64,000 bases of DNA from Ruegeria arenilitoris (GCF_013032445.1 NZ_WQCA01000006.1:248001-312000), one strand, 5' to 3'; counted from the first letter of the stretch, positions 43,374-52,458 are shown. The notes: generated by a model not told the origin, from the letters alone. Translations and numbers: made by a program.

Positions 43374-45329
43374 TCAATTTCCGCCCAACAGTTTAAGAAG
43401 GCCTTTCTTGGCTTCTTCTTCCAGCTTGTTCTTCAGGGCGTCCTCAGCGCTTTCGGTGTCGGTCACAACGGTGCCAAGTTCATCGCTTACTTTGTCCAAA
43501 ACCTTTTGCTTGGCATCATCTTCAATATCCTTGAGCTGCCCTTCAGCTGCGGCTTCGATCACCTTGGAAAGATCGGGTTTTATGGACGGATCGCTCCACG
43601 GGCCAATGACCCGCACCGGAACAGACAGGCCCTGACCAGAATTTGCCCTGAGCGCGGTAGGTGTGAACAGATAGTCAATCGTCTGCGCGCCGATATTCAC
43701 CTTGCCTTTGCCGTCGGCGCGGTAGTTGTCCAGAGACATAAGCAGGTCTTTGTTCCTCAGAACACCCTGATCAATGGTGAAGCTGGCCGTCAGACTATTG
43801 AACACTGTCGTCCCACCAGTCCCTTTGCCGCGCCCCATCAGGCGATCCAGATCAAAGCCCGATATGACGCCCTGCCCCACATCTAGGCTGCCCTTGCCAC
43901 TTAGGGACCGCATGATCTGATCCTCGGTCTGACCAACGCCCAGAAACTCAAACTCACCCGAAGCAGCACCCGTCAGACGGTTGATTTCGGCCACGGCGGA
44001 CAGGGCTTGCCGCAGGTCGATGCCATTTGCGTTCAGCTTACCACCGACGGACAGGCCGTTTCTGTTATTGGCAACAACCTGTCCGTTGATCTGGCCTGTG
44101 AACAGTGTAGCCGGGTTCATCCGCAAAACGGCGCGGGACCGGTCAAGGCTAAGCGTCAGGTCGCTTGGGCCGAAGGTCAGCTCTGGCACAGCGATTGACG
44201 AGGCTGTTAGACGTATCTCGCCGTTTGCCAGCGCCAAGGCTGAGGCGTCGATAGGATCGGTTGACCATCCGCTGTCTTGCGTCGATGCAGTGCCGGACCC
44301 GCCCCCTGTCGGTGCGGGCGTGTCGTTGTAGCGCGACAGATCGATATCGCCGCCCTTTAGCCGCGCAGTGATTTTGGGCGGGTCAGATATCTCGATATCC
44401 GCCTCTCCGGTGAAACGGTTGTGATCCAGCTTCGCATCCATATTGCGCAGCGACACACGACCGTCACTCGTATAGGTCATATGGCCCGAGACATCGGCCG
44501 CACGGCCAAGCCCCAGCGGCACCCCGACCCCAGCCTGCCCAAATGCGGCCAGCATCTTTTCTGTATTTTTTGTCTTAACCTCCAGATTGCCGTCCATTTC
44601 ACCAGCCAGATTAACGCGGCCATCAAACCCGAACTCTCCTCCGGGCGCGGTCAGGGCCAGTTGCAGCGGCGCAACTGCGCCCGAAGCATAAGCAGGCAAG
44701 TCCAGTATCTTGAGATCCACATTGACCTTCCCCCCCGGGGCGGCCATCCGGGCCTCCATAATCATCGGGGCGGTAGGGGCGGGCCAACTGGCGGAAAGAT
44801 CAACATCCGAAAAATCGAAAGTCGTCGTTCCGTTTTCAATATAGATCAGCCGCGCGTTGGTAAGCTCCAGCCGGTCCAGCGTTACCACGCCTTGCTGCGA
44901 TGCCTCTGACGACGCACTGCTGCTGCCAGAGGTTGGCTCGGGGCTTGCTGCACCCATCTCCCAGTTGCCAAGCCCATCTGACAATTCGAGCCGAAGTACC
45001 GGCTGGTCTGCAATAACACGTCGGATTCGAAAATCACCGTTGAGCAGCGCAGCGGCGTCTACCCCAACGGCCAAACTGTCGGCACTCAGCATAGGTTCAG
45101 ACCCCGCCCAAGGCGCATTACCAAAGGTAACCGGTCCTGTTTCCATCCCCAAAACCGGCCAGAAAGACAGGTTCACATCACCTGTCAGTTTCAATTCTCG
45201 CCCGGTCGCGCTTTTGACCTGCTCTGCCAGAATCGCCGCCAGCTTATCGCCCGGCATCAGCAACAACGCGCCGATAACCAATCCGATTGCGACCACAAAT
45301 AGAAAGACTATGCGCAACAGCCACTTCAT
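43374..45329 (-). CDS. AsmA-family envelope protein
   Basis: 651 aa. One N-terminal membrane anchor (LLRIVFLFVVAIGLVIGALLL, ~3-24) and a long periplasmic AsmA-type region of beta repeats. The N-terminal GRELKLTGDVNLSFWPVLGMETGPVTFGNAPWA and C-terminal GVISGFDLDRLMGRG and LMSLDNYRADGKGKVN segments are present. AsmA-like proteins are thought to carry phospholipid between membranes or assist outer-membrane protein assembly. Ends in a short Glu/Lys coiled coil. Divergent from rimO. Confidence 0.88.
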   Translation of the reverse strand: MKWLLRIVFLFVVAIGLVIGALLLMPGDKLAAILAEQVKSATGRELKLTGDVNLSFWPVLGMETGPVTFGNAPWAGSEPMLSADSLAVGVDAAALLNGDFRIRRVIADQPVLRLELSDGLGNWEMGAASPEPTSGSSSASSEASQQGVVTLDRLELTNARLIYIENGTTTFDFSDVDLSASWPAPTAPMIMEARMAAPGGKVNVDLKILDLPAYASGAVAPLQLALTAPGGEFGFDGRVNLAGEMDGNLEVKTKNTEKMLAAFGQAGVGVPLGLGRAADVSGHMTYTSDGRVSLRNMDAKLDHNRFTGEADIEISDPPKITARLKGGDIDLSRYNDTPAPTGGGSGTASTQDSGWSTDPIDASALALANGEIRLTASSIAVPELTFGPSDLTLSLDRSRAVLRMNPATLFTGQINGQVVANNRNGLSVGGKLNANGIDLRQALSAVAEINRLTGAASGEFEFLGVGQTEDQIMRSLSGKGSLDVGQGVISGFDLDRLMGRGKGTGGTTVFNSLTASFTIDQGVLRNKDLLMSLDNYRADGKGKVNIGAQTIDYLFTPTALRANSGQGLSVPVRVIGPWSDPSIKPDLSKVIEAAAEGQLKDIEDDAKQKVLDKVSDELGTVVTDTESAEDALKNKLEEEAKKGLLKLLGGN

Positions 45330-45425
45330 TTTTCTGCTCTCCGCTTATTGGGCATGCGTTGAAAAGATCATTCAAAGCCTAGCCGCCATTTGCAAGGGGA
45401 AGCGTTCCCCACTATATGCCGCGCC

Positions 45426-46814
45426 ATGAGCACGAACCCGCCAAACCTCCGCCCCGACCTAGCGCCCGCCGCCCGGATCACCGATACGCCGCGTTTGAAC
45501 CAGCCCACTATTGGGATGGTGTCATTGGGCTGCCCGAAGGCTTTGGTGGACAGTGAGCGGATCCTGACCCGCCTGCGGGCCGAAGGGTACGGCATTTCAC
45601 CGGACTATTCCGGGGCCGATGCCGTTATTGTGAACACCTGCGGGTTCCTCGACAGCGCCAAGGCGGAATCTCTGGATGCCATTGGAGAAGCTCTGGTGGA
45701 AAACGGCAAGGTTATCGTTACCGGCTGTCTGGGGGCGGAACCGGACTATATCCGGGAACACCACCCGCGCATCATGGCCGTTACCGGCCCGCACCAGTAC
45801 GAACAGGTTCTGGATGCGGTGCACACAGCCGTTCCGCCCGACCCGGACCCGTTCGTGGACCTGCTGCCAGCGGCGAGCGTTCAACTCACCCCGCGCCACT
45901 ACAGTTACCTCAAGATTTCCGAGGGCTGTAACCACAAGTGCAAGTTCTGCATCATCCCTGACATGCGCGGCAAACTGGCCAGCCGTCCAGCCCATGCGGT
46001 CTTGCGTGAGGCCGAAAAGCTGGCCGACAATGGTGTGCGTGAACTGCTGGTGATCTCGCAGGACACCTCAGCCTATGGGCTGGATCGCAAATACGATATG
46101 AACCCGTGGAAAGACCGCGAGGTCCGCAGCCACATCACCGATCTGGCGCGCGAGTTAGGGCAACTGGATGCTTGGGTGCGGCTGCACTACGTATATCCCT
46201 ACCCGCATGTGCGTGACCTGATTCCGTTGATGGCGGATGCTGGTTGCAACGTGCTGCCATATCTGGACATTCCCTTCCAACACGCCCACCCGGACGTTCT
46301 GAAACGCATGGCCCGCCCTGCCGCGGCCGCCAAAACGCTGGATGAAATCGCCGCGTGGCGGGCGACTTGCCCCGATATAATCCTGCGGTCCACTTTCATC
46401 GTCGGTTACCCCGGAGAGACCGAGGCTGAATTCCAGACCCTGCTGGACTGGATGGATGAAGCGCAACTGGATCGCGTGGGATGTTTTCAATACGAGAACG
46501 TGGACGGCGCGCGGTCGAACGACCTGCCCGATCACGTCCCGGCCGAGGTTAAGCAAGACCGTTGGGAACGGTTCATGGAAAAGGCGCAGGCGATCTCCGA
46601 GGCCAAGCTGGCCGCAAAGGTCGGCCAGACGATCGACGTGATCGTGGACGAGGTCGATGACGAGGCCGCCACCTGCCGCACCAAGGCGGACGCCCCCGAG
46701 ATCGACGGCAACCTGTTCATCGACGAAGGCCATGAATCCCTCAAACCCGGCGACATCGTTTCCGTCGAGGTCGACGAGGCCGGCGAATACGATCTGTGGG
46801 GCAAACTCGTCTAA
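45426..46814 (+). CDS. rimO: Ribosomal protein S12 methylthiotransferase
   Basis: 462 aa. An N-terminal MTTase domain with three conserved cysteines ([33 protein letters not shown]) is followed by a radical SAM core ([19 protein letters not shown], CxxxCxxC near residue ~165) and a C-terminal TRAM domain. It beta-methylthiolates the conserved Asp of S12 using SAM and Fe-S clusters. ATG 45426 gives the normal N-terminus; an upstream start at 45390 is unsupported. A hairpin follows. Confidence 0.94.
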   Translation: MSTNPPNLRPDLAPAARITDTPRLNQPTIGMVSLGCPKALVDSERILTRLRAEGYGISPDYSGADAVIVNTCGFLDSAKAESLDAIGEALVENGKVIVTGCLGAEPDYIREHHPRIMAVTGPHQYEQVLDAVHTAVPPDPDPFVDLLPAASVQLTPRHYSYLKISEGCNHKCKFCIIPDMRGKLASRPAHAVLREAEKLADNGVRELLVISQDTSAYGLDRKYDMNPWKDREVRSHITDLARELGQLDAWVRLHYVYPYPHVRDLIPLMADAGCNVLPYLDIPFQHAHPDVLKRMARPAAAAKTLDEIAAWRATCPDIILRSTFIVGYPGETEAEFQTLLDWMDEAQLDRVGCFQYENVDGARSNDLPDHVPAEVKQDRWERFMEKAQAISEAKLAAKVGQTIDVIVDEVDDEAATCRTKADAPEIDGNLFIDEGHESLKPGDIVSVEVDEAGEYDLWGKLV

Positions 46815-46823
46815 ACGCAGTCG

Positions 46824-46850
46824 ACTCGGCAAAGCGTGAGCCGAGTTTAT
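46824..46850 (+). terminator. Terminator after rimO
   Basis: ACTCGGC (46824-46830) / GCCGAGT (46840-46846) followed by TTAT. Confidence 0.75.
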
Positions 46851-46914
46851 TAGCCTTTCTCTATCGATTCGTGGATGATGGCAGGACATTCCGCCCTGTG
46901 TGAAGGAGGGTCCA

Positions 46915-47310
46915 ATGTCCTGTGTACGCCTCTTTGGCCTGAAGTTCTTAACGCTGCTCCTGGCTGTGCAGCTTTACGCTGCACCTGCTGTCGCAGACAG
47001 TTTTCGCTCTGGTGGGTTCATAACCATCGACTCCAAATCGGTGAGCCTTCATTTGCGAAGCAAGCACCACGTGCACCGTTATTATGGCGCACCCATTATT
47101 TATCACCGCAAGACCAAACCAAGTGCGTACCATCACAAAGAGAAATCAAAGGTTTATTATCAAAAAACAAAGCCCAAAGCGTACTATAACAAACGCAAAA
47201 AACAGCGTCGCAGTTCGGTGAGAGCTTTCCCTAATAGGCTCGCTTCGCCCTACCATATTCCGCAGACCTACGGCATTTCGCAGCGGGGTTTTCGCCACAG
47301 CAGGTACTGA
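46915..47310 (+). CDS. Secreted basic His/Tyr/Lys-rich protein
   Basis: 131 aa. Signal peptide MSCVRLFGLKFLTLLLAVQLYAAPAVA, then an unusual mature part rich in Lys, Arg, His and Tyr. Internal repetition is visible: RKTKPSAYHHKEKSK followed by QKTKPKAYYNKRKKQ. No domain recognised. ATG 46915 has a strong AAGGAGGG at 46903-46910. The composition suggests binding to polyanions or metal, but that is inference. Lower GC and different codon use than its neighbours hint at a fast-evolving or acquired gene. Confidence 0.75.
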   Translation: MSCVRLFGLKFLTLLLAVQLYAAPAVADSFRSGGFITIDSKSVSLHLRSKHHVHRYYGAPIIYHRKTKPSAYHHKEKSKVYYQKTKPKAYYNKRKKQRRSSVRAFPNRLASPYHIPQTYGISQRGFRHSRY

Positions 47311-47324
47311 AGCCGTGACGCGCC

Positions 47325-47681
47325 TTAGAACAGGCTGACAAGTCCAATAATCCAGGCCACTCCTGCGGCCACAGCCGTCAAGGCAACTGCTGCACTGGCT
47401 GCGTCTTTGGCCTGACCCGCCAGTTCATTGTGATCAGTTGAGGTGTGATCAACAGCGCGCTCAATTGCTGTGTTGAACAGTTCAGCCACCAAAACAAGCA
47501 GCCCCAATACCAATATCAAAGCGCGAATTTCATCGCTTAGTGGTAACCCAAAGGCCAGAGCCGCAGACAAAAGGTTCGCCCAGACCCACGAACGGAATGA
47601 ATATTCCGAACACCACGTGGCGGCTAAACCTTGCCAACTCCAACGTGTGCGATCTTTGAGGCGGGTAAAAAAGTATCTCAT
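47325..47681 (-). CDS. dgkA: Diacylglycerol kinase
   Basis: 118 aa, three membrane helices. The family signature LVAELFNTAIERAVDHTSTDHNELAGQAKDAASAAV carries the catalytic Glu and Asp residues. It recycles diacylglycerol to phosphatidic acid in the inner membrane. N-terminal RTRWSWQGLAATWCSEYSFR is typical. It converges on the small basic protein gene. Confidence 0.9.
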   Translation of the reverse strand: MRYFFTRLKDRTRWSWQGLAATWCSEYSFRSWVWANLLSAALAFGLPLSDEIRALILVLGLLVLVAELFNTAIERAVDHTSTDHNELAGQAKDAASAAVALTAVAAGVAWIIGLVSLF

Positions 47682-47743
47682 CTGTCCTCGATTTTCAGTG
47701 GCTGAAACTGAAACCGGAAATATGTCCGGCAGACAAGAAAAAA

Positions 47744-47758
47744 CCGCCCCTTGGGCGG
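47744..47758 (-). terminator. Terminator of the small lipoprotein gene
   Basis: CCGCCC (47744-47749) / GGGCGG (47753-47758). On the minus strand the stem is followed by TTTTTT. A second, longer stem (GCGGGCGGTTTT 47776-47787 with its complement at 47792-47804) lies just upstream and shares the CCGCCC sequence. Confidence 0.75.
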
Positions 47759-47811
47759 CTCGTCACAGAAGATATGCGGGCGGTTTTGAGGAAAAACCGC
47801 CCGCGGAATTC

Positions 47812-48000
47812 TTACTGAGCGACCGGGTTACATACGGTCTGACCGGCTTCGGTTGTGGCCAGTTCGGTACCTGCCGGGCAGCTCGGCGTGCCGTACTTGT
47901 CATATTCAGGCGTGATGTAAACTGGTGCGGGCTCTTCCTGCTGCGAGCAAGCAGCCAGAACAAAGGCAAATGCACCAACGGCAGCAAATTTGATTTTCAT
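47812..48000 (-). CDS. Small lipoprotein
   Basis: 62 aa. Lipoprotein signal MKIKFAAVGAFAFVLAAC with lipobox LAAC (Cys about residue 18), mature part short with two further cysteines (SCPAG, VCNPV) that may pair. Start at 48000 has AAGGA at 9 nt. Upstream in-frame ATG at 48009 abuts the ribosome site and is unlikely. Function unknown. Own terminator downstream. Confidence 0.8.
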   Translation of the reverse strand: MKIKFAAVGAFAFVLAACSQQEEPAPVYITPEYDKYGTPSCPAGTELATTEAGQTVCNPVAQ

Positions 48001-48229
48001 GTCCGTCATTCCTTTATTAATTTCCTGATATTGCCCAACAATCCGGGGCCGGTGTCAGGATACGACCAAGATTGCATTATTGCAACGAATTCAATCACAG
48101 GATTGTGAGTAATGGCGAATATATGCTGGTAACCCCCTATGAAACTGAAAGTTTCTGACCAAACGCTACCGTTTTCCCGGCATCGCTCTACACTACGTGA
48201 AGGACATCAGCCTAAGACGGAGTAGCCAC

Positions 48230-48472
48230 ATGTCAGACAGCCCCAGCATTGCGCAAAAAGAACCGTACCCGGTCGAGGTGGTCGAGGGAAAAAGCTATTT
48301 CTGGTGTGCTTGCGGTCAGTCCAAGCGGCAACCTTTTTGCGACGGGTCTCACAAGGGCACCGGGTTCGAGCCGGTCAAATACACCGCAGAAAGCAACAAG
48401 AAGGTCTTTTTCTGTGGGTGCAAACACAGCACAAAGCCGCCGCTTTGTGATGGATCTCACTCCAAGCTCTGA
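48230..48472 (+). CDS. Double-CDGSH iron-sulfur protein
   Basis: 80 aa with two CDGSH-type [2Fe-2S] motifs: CACGQSKRQPFCDGSH and CGCKHSTKPPLCDGSH, each giving three Cys and one His as ligands. Bacterial double-CDGSH (mitoNEET-like) proteins are soluble electron or cluster carriers. Start 48230 begins just before the folded domain; a frame extension to 48197 lacks a ribosome site. It converges, with no gap, on three tandem Cys-motif genes. Confidence 0.92.
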   Translation: MSDSPSIAQKEPYPVEVVEGKSYFWCACGQSKRQPFCDGSHKGTGFEPVKYTAESNKKVFFCGCKHSTKPPLCDGSHSKL

Positions 48473-48733
48473 TCAGGTTTTCAGCGCGTTCATCTGATCT
48501 GCGTTAGCGCAGAATTCCGGGGCCGCATCGGCCTCGGACTGTTGTTCAGCCAGCCAGACTGAACACTGGTCGCTGCAGTTCGATGCCCGGCAGCGGGTCA
48601 CCATTTCGGCATAGCGGTCCGGTGTTAACCGACCGTCGGCCATTGCCTCGGTCAACGAGATTTTCATACATCGCGCCACAGATCGGGTGAGCCAAAAGTG
48701 CTTCTCTACCTCTCCCAAAACACAACGTGTCAT
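48473..48733 (-). CDS. DUF6455-type cysteine-motif protein 1
   Basis: 86 aa. Helical, with Cys pattern C-x4-C-x3-C-x17-C (MVTRCRASNC, DQCSVWL, PEFCAN). Cysteines 1, 3 and 4 align with the two paralogues upstream; the second Cys is shifted by two positions. Overlaps the upstream paralogue by 4 bases (ATGA). The family is restricted, as far as I know, to Rhodobacterales and has no function. Four cysteines suggest an iron-sulfur or zinc site. Confidence 0.78.
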   Translation of the reverse strand: MTRCVLGEVEKHFWLTRSVARCMKISLTEAMADGRLTPDRYAEMVTRCRASNCSDQCSVWLAEQQSEADAAPEFCANADQMNALKT

Positions 48734-49002
48734 ACGCTTTCCTGCTCTAGCGTTGATTTCAGGGCAGCAAACCGTTGCTGATTTCTACAGGTATGCGGAG
48801 CGCCGACCACAGTTTCATGTTTATCCAGCCAGTCCGGGCACTTGTTGGCCCAGCTGCAGCCCCGGCAGTATTGAATCATCTCAGCCCAGTCCTGCTGGGT
48901 CAGGTGCCCTTTTTGATGCGCCTTTACCATATCCGTTCCGGTCGCCCGCCCCATACGCAGGACAAGACGCAAATGGGTCATGATCTCTCCGAGTTGCGAC
49001 AT
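48730..49002 (-). CDS. DUF6455-type cysteine-motif protein 2
   Basis: 90 aa, paralogue of its neighbours. Pattern C-x2-C-x5-C-x16-C (QYCRGCSWANKC, PHTCRNQ), preceded by a short acidic helix (LTQQDWAEMI). Middle gene of three; overlaps the downstream one by 4 bases and follows the upstream one by 15. Confidence 0.8.
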   Translation of the reverse strand: MSQLGEIMTHLRLVLRMGRATGTDMVKAHQKGHLTQQDWAEMIQYCRGCSWANKCPDWLDKHETVVGAPHTCRNQQRFAALKSTLEQESV

Positions 49003-49017
49003 CGAACTCTCCGATCG

Positions 49018-49269
49018 TTATGGTATCAATTTGTTGAGTAATTCCTGATTCCGGCAATACTCAGGCGTTCGGGCCGCAGAGGTGGATTGTTCCAAAAACT
49101 GCTGGCAATGGCCTGGGTTGGGACAGTCCGTGCAGCTCAATACAGCATCAGACAACTGATCGACCGATACGTCACCGCCGATCGCTGCCTCTTGCAGGTC
49201 CACCCCCAATTTGGAGGCCATCCGGTCCACCAGACCGGCATGAAGTTTCAGAGCTTCTCGGTTGGGCAT
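49018..49269 (-). CDS. DUF6455-type cysteine-motif protein 3
   Basis: 83 aa, the most canonical member. HAGLVDRMASKLGVDLQEAAIGGDVSVDQLSDAVLSCTDC, GHC, then PEYCRNQELLNKL; pattern C-x2-C-x5-C-x16-C. First gene of the tandem set. Upstream (higher coordinates) lies a short spacer and the IMPACT-family gene, read the same way. Confidence 0.82.
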   Translation of the reverse strand: MPNREALKLHAGLVDRMASKLGVDLQEAAIGGDVSVDQLSDAVLSCTDCPNPGHCQQFLEQSTSAARTPEYCRNQELLNKLIP

Positions 49270-49338
49270 CGAAGTTCCTTTCCTGTCACGCGTCCGGAAC
49301 AGGATAGCTCAGCACTCGATTTGAGCCTTTGACTCAGG

Positions 49339-49707
49339 TCAAGGCCCCTTTCCGATGTGGTCCAGATAGGCCCGGGTGGCATCCTGCACCCGGCGAAAGC
49401 GGTCCCCACCCAGCTTTTTGCCGCCGTACCAACGGGTGACGATGACTACGTGATTTTCCATCCCGGCGCGTTCCAGCATGCGCAGGATAACCATGCCCGC
49501 GCCACTTTCGCCGTCATCCGCCTTGAGCGCTCCGGTGAGCAAAACAGCCGCCCAGGTGTTGTGCGTGGCCTTGGCATAAGCCTTGTCCGTCTTGAGGTCC
49601 TGCAGCACGGCGTCCACATCCGCTCGTGTACTGACAGCCGCGCCCGAGACGGCGTATTTCGAGCCTCGGTCCGTCAGGATCACACCCAGCCGTATCAGAG
49701 CGGTCAT
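49339..49707 (-). CDS. IMPACT/YigZ-family protein
   Basis: 122 aa, the conserved N-terminal UPF0029 domain only. Motifs THNTWAAVL, DDGESGAGMVILRMLE and VTRWYGGKKLGGDRF. YigZ proteins usually carry a second ferredoxin-like domain (~200 aa total), which is absent here. Role in translation stress is proposed for IMPACT relatives. Starts 4 bases inside the end of the M48 protease gene. Confidence 0.88.
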   Translation of the reverse strand: MTALIRLGVILTDRGSKYAVSGAAVSTRADVDAVLQDLKTDKAYAKATHNTWAAVLLTGALKADDGESGAGMVILRMLERAGMENHVVIVTRWYGGKKLGGDRFRRVQDATRAYLDHIGKGP

Positions 49708-50411
49708 TGTGTGAGACCCAGTTGCCTTGCCGTATCCTGAACAATCTGAACCCGGTCCGCATTCGGAGGATGAGTTCCTAAAAACTGGTCCCCGGGATCA
49801 GGAAGACGATCAAAGTACTTTGCCCCGATCAGTGGGTTGTACCCCGCATTGTAGGTGATGATCGTCCCCAGTTGGTCCGCCTCCAGTTCAAACGCCTTTA
49901 CATTTACCTGCACGCCTACCTCGGCCCCAAGTTTCTGTGTGCGTTCAAGGTCTTTCCCATTCTCACCGTACAGTTCGCCCAGGTCGTTAAAGATTGCTGC
50001 ACTTTCCCGCGCGTTTTGAGACTGTCGGTCGATATGCCCCAACACATGATGTGCCGCTTCATGTCCCATAACAAATGCCAGTTCATCGGCGTTCTTCGCC
50101 GACTGGATCATTGAGCGGGTAAAAATGATCACGGGCTGATCCTTGTTGTCCCGAGTCTGAAACGCGTTTGCCGGGGCACGAGGGTTCAGATCTACCAGAA
50201 TCGTAAAGTCACAATTGCGGACCCGCCCCTGACGCAAACATTCGGCGCGGGCCTCTTTGCCAACTTTGCGGCTGATCTGCTGAAAAGTTGCAGCGTCGAC
50301 CCGGAACTCCCCCGAATCCTGCGACCATTCCGCCGCTGGTTGCACGCGCAAGACACCGGCGCTGCAGGCCGCCAGCACCAAAGGAAACAGCAAATAGGTC
50401 AGACGGCGCAT
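49704..50411 (-). CDS. M48-family metallopeptidase lipoprotein
   Basis: 235 aa. Lipoprotein signal with LVLAAC lipobox (Cys ~16). Peptidase domain has the zinc motif HEAAHHVLGH (about residue 117-126) and the third ligand region FELEADQLGT. Similar to LoiP/YcaL-type envelope proteases that clear misfolded outer-membrane proteins. Overlaps the IMPACT gene by 4 bases. Confidence 0.9.
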   Translation of the reverse strand: MRRLTYLLFPLVLAACSAGVLRVQPAAEWSQDSGEFRVDAATFQQISRKVGKEARAECLRQGRVRNCDFTILVDLNPRAPANAFQTRDNKDQPVIIFTRSMIQSAKNADELAFVMGHEAAHHVLGHIDRQSQNARESAAIFNDLGELYGENGKDLERTQKLGAEVGVQVNVKAFELEADQLGTIITYNAGYNPLIGAKYFDRLPDPGDQFLGTHPPNADRVQIVQDTARQLGLTQ

Positions 50412-50502
50412 TCATATTCCTTTGAAACGGCAATCCCGTTCGAAAACCTTAGCGTGCCCCGAGCGGGACTGCCACCACGGGATTGCAAGGGAACGGGTTG
50501 CA

Positions 50503-50781
50503 ATGCCGACCAACGCCCTGCACTTTGGCTTCATGTTTTCGATTGAGCATGAATTCGACTCGACAGTCATTACTCTGGTGGACGAAGGCCCCAAGCCTTT
50601 GCAAGAGGATGTCGTCATCAACAGCTTCGCCGAATGTGTGACGCTTGAGCAATTTGATCCTCGTACGGACCAAGTTCAAAAGATAACCCTGTCGCCCGAA
50701 CAGGTGCGCGATCTGGCCGCCGCGCTGGACTTGCCCGAGGGCGTGTATCAGATTCACGAAAGGCCGGATCAGGACGCATAA
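50503..50781 (+). CDS. Conserved hypothetical protein
   Basis: 92 aa from ATG 50503; an in-frame ATG at 50533 gives an 82-aa form that begins at the likely folded part (FSIEHEFDSTVITLVDEG). One Cys, no signal or membrane segment. The pattern SFAECVTLEQFDP and LTSPEQVRDLAAALDLPEGVY-like ending (here LSPEQVRDLAAALDLP) recurs in Rhodobacterales as an unnamed protein, as I recall. Its 3' end overlaps the convergent DUF167 gene by 13 bases. Confidence 0.65.
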   Translation: MPTNALHFGFMFSIEHEFDSTVITLVDEGPKPLQEDVVINSFAECVTLEQFDPRTDQVQKITLSPEQVRDLAAALDLPEGVYQIHERPDQDA

Positions 50782-51044
50782 ACAAACAGCTTGTCCCGCG
50801 CGGTCTGCCCTTGCTTCAGGGTCAGCTCGGACGGGGCAACACCCATTGCGACGGCCAATATCCGACGCACCGCGTCATTCGCTTTGCCGTTTTCGGGAGG
50901 AGCGGTCACGGTGATGCGGATCGTACCCTTGTCCAACGCAATGCTGTCCTTTGCCGCTTTGGGCGTCACCCGGACCGGAATCACCGCGCCGGGTATGGCA
51001 TGGGCGCTTAAATCCGGCACATTACGCAGTTTAGGTTTCGCCAT
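50769..51044 (-). CDS. DUF167 (YggU) family protein
   Basis: 91 aa. Family core: GAVIPVRVTPKAAKDSI, ITVTAPPENGKANDAVRRILA, GVAPSELTLKQGQTARDKLF. Start 51044 has GAGG at a good distance; the frame extends much further 5' without support. Function unknown despite wide conservation. Confidence 0.88.
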   Translation of the reverse strand: MAKPKLRNVPDLSAHAIPGAVIPVRVTPKAAKDSIALDKGTIRITVTAPPENGKANDAVRRILAVAMGVAPSELTLKQGQTARDKLFVYAS

Positions 51045-51181
51045 CTTCGTCCTCTTGCTTGCAAACACTCTTGCACGGGGGGCCGGGGAATGAAATTGAT
51101 CCCGCATCTCCAGCTGTTTGCCCTTGAAACGCGCCAGAGGCTCAACCAGATACAGTCTGCCCATGTAAAGGAAGTTAACAT

Positions 51182-51760
51182 ATGTCCTTGAAAAATCCGG
51201 CCGCCCTGGAATTTCTGCAATCGCGCCGGTCGCGCCCCGCGAAGACACTGGTGGCTCCGGCACCCACGCGGGAAGAACTGCTGCCCTTGTTGACTGCTGC
51301 CGCCCGTAGCCCGGATCACGGCAAGCTGGAACCCTGGCGCTTTATCGTGCTTGAAAACGGGGCAATGGACCGCCTGTCGGAGCTGACGCAGGACTGCGGC
51401 ACGCGGCTCGGCAAAGCCCCCGAGGACATCGCGAAGGCCCGTAGCCAGTTCGACATGGGCCATTTGGCCGTCGCGGTGATCGAGGTCCAGAAGCCGTCAG
51501 AAAAAGTCCCGGCCATCGAACAAACCTATTCCGCCGGTGCCGTATGTTTAGCCCTTCTGAACGCCGCACTGGCGGCCGGTTGGGGCGCGAACTGGCTGTC
51601 CGGTTGGCAAGTCCATGACCCCGAGTTCTGCCGTCAGGCCTTTGGGCTGCAGGATAACGAACGCGTCGCTGGTCTGATCCATATCGCCACGGAAGGCAAG
51701 GCCCCACCGGAACGTCCACGCCCCGACGTGGCAGCGCTGACCGAGTGGGTTTCGGAGTGA
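51182..51760 (+). CDS. Nitroreductase-family flavoprotein (YdjA type)
   Basis: 192 aa. FMN-binding segments: FLQSRRSRPAKTL at the N-terminus, AARSPDHGKLEPWRFIV, and GAVCLALLNAALAAGWGANWLSGW. Short single-domain members such as YdjA reduce nitro compounds or enones with NAD(P)H. Stop overlaps the next start (TGATG). Confidence 0.88.
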   Translation: MSLKNPAALEFLQSRRSRPAKTLVAPAPTREELLPLLTAAARSPDHGKLEPWRFIVLENGAMDRLSELTQDCGTRLGKAPEDIAKARSQFDMGHLAVAVIEVQKPSEKVPAIEQTYSAGAVCLALLNAALAAGWGANWLSGWQVHDPEFCRQAFGLQDNERVAGLIHIATEGKAPPERPRPDVAALTEWVSE

Positions 51761-52455
51761 TGATCCTCAACGCGTTCTTTGCAGCGCTTGGCCAGATCGG
51801 AGACCCCAGGTTCCGTGCCGTTCTGCTGCGCGGCGTGGGCTTGACGATTGTCCTACTAATCGCGGCCTGTGCCGGCGCTATCTGGTTGATCAACTGGCTA
51901 TCCGGTGATGAGATCTCTCTGCCTTGGATCGGTGCCGTGCCGTGGCTGAACGATGTGTTGAACTATTCCGGCATCTTCGTGGTGCTGATCCTGCCAGTGT
52001 TCCTGATGATGCCCGTCGCCTCGGCCATCATCTCGATGTTTCTGGAAGAGGTCGCGCAGGCAGTCGAAGACAAGCACTATCCCTCCCTGCCCGCTGTACC
52101 CGGAATTCCATTCAGTGAAGGGATACGTGACGCGCTGAGTTTCATGGGCGTGCTGATCGTTGCGAACCTGTTGGCACTGATCCTCTATGCGATCTTCACG
52201 CCGCTGGCCCCTTTTATTTTCTGGGCAATGAACGGGTTCCTACTGGGGCGGGAGTATTTCACGCTAGCCGCCATGCGCCGCGTCGGGCGGGACGGCGCGC
52301 GCAAACTGCGCGCCAAGCATATGCCCACAATCTGGCTGGCTGGCACCCTGATGGCGATCCCGCTGTCGGTGCCTCTGGTGAATCTGGTGATCCCGATTCT
52401 TGGAGCCGCCACCTTCACCCATATCTACCACAAGCTGTCAGGGCCTAAGCCCTGA
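51760..52455 (+). CDS. EI24-domain membrane protein (CysZ-like)
   Basis: 231 aa, about four to six hydrophobic segments (for example GLTIVLLIAACAGAIWLINWL). The EI24/CysZ pattern includes FSEGIRDALSFMG and NGFLLGREYFTLAAMRR. CysZ members move sulfate; others are uncharacterised. ATG at 51760 overlaps the nitroreductase stop. A GTG at 51757 is also possible. Confidence 0.82.
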   Translation: MILNAFFAALGQIGDPRFRAVLLRGVGLTIVLLIAACAGAIWLINWLSGDEISLPWIGAVPWLNDVLNYSGIFVVLILPVFLMMPVASAIISMFLEEVAQAVEDKHYPSLPAVPGIPFSEGIRDALSFMGVLIVANLLALILYAIFTPLAPFIFWAMNGFLLGREYFTLAAMRRVGRDGARKLRAKHMPTIWLAGTLMAIPLSVPLVNLVIPILGAATFTHIYHKLSGPKP

Positions 52456-52458
52456 CGC

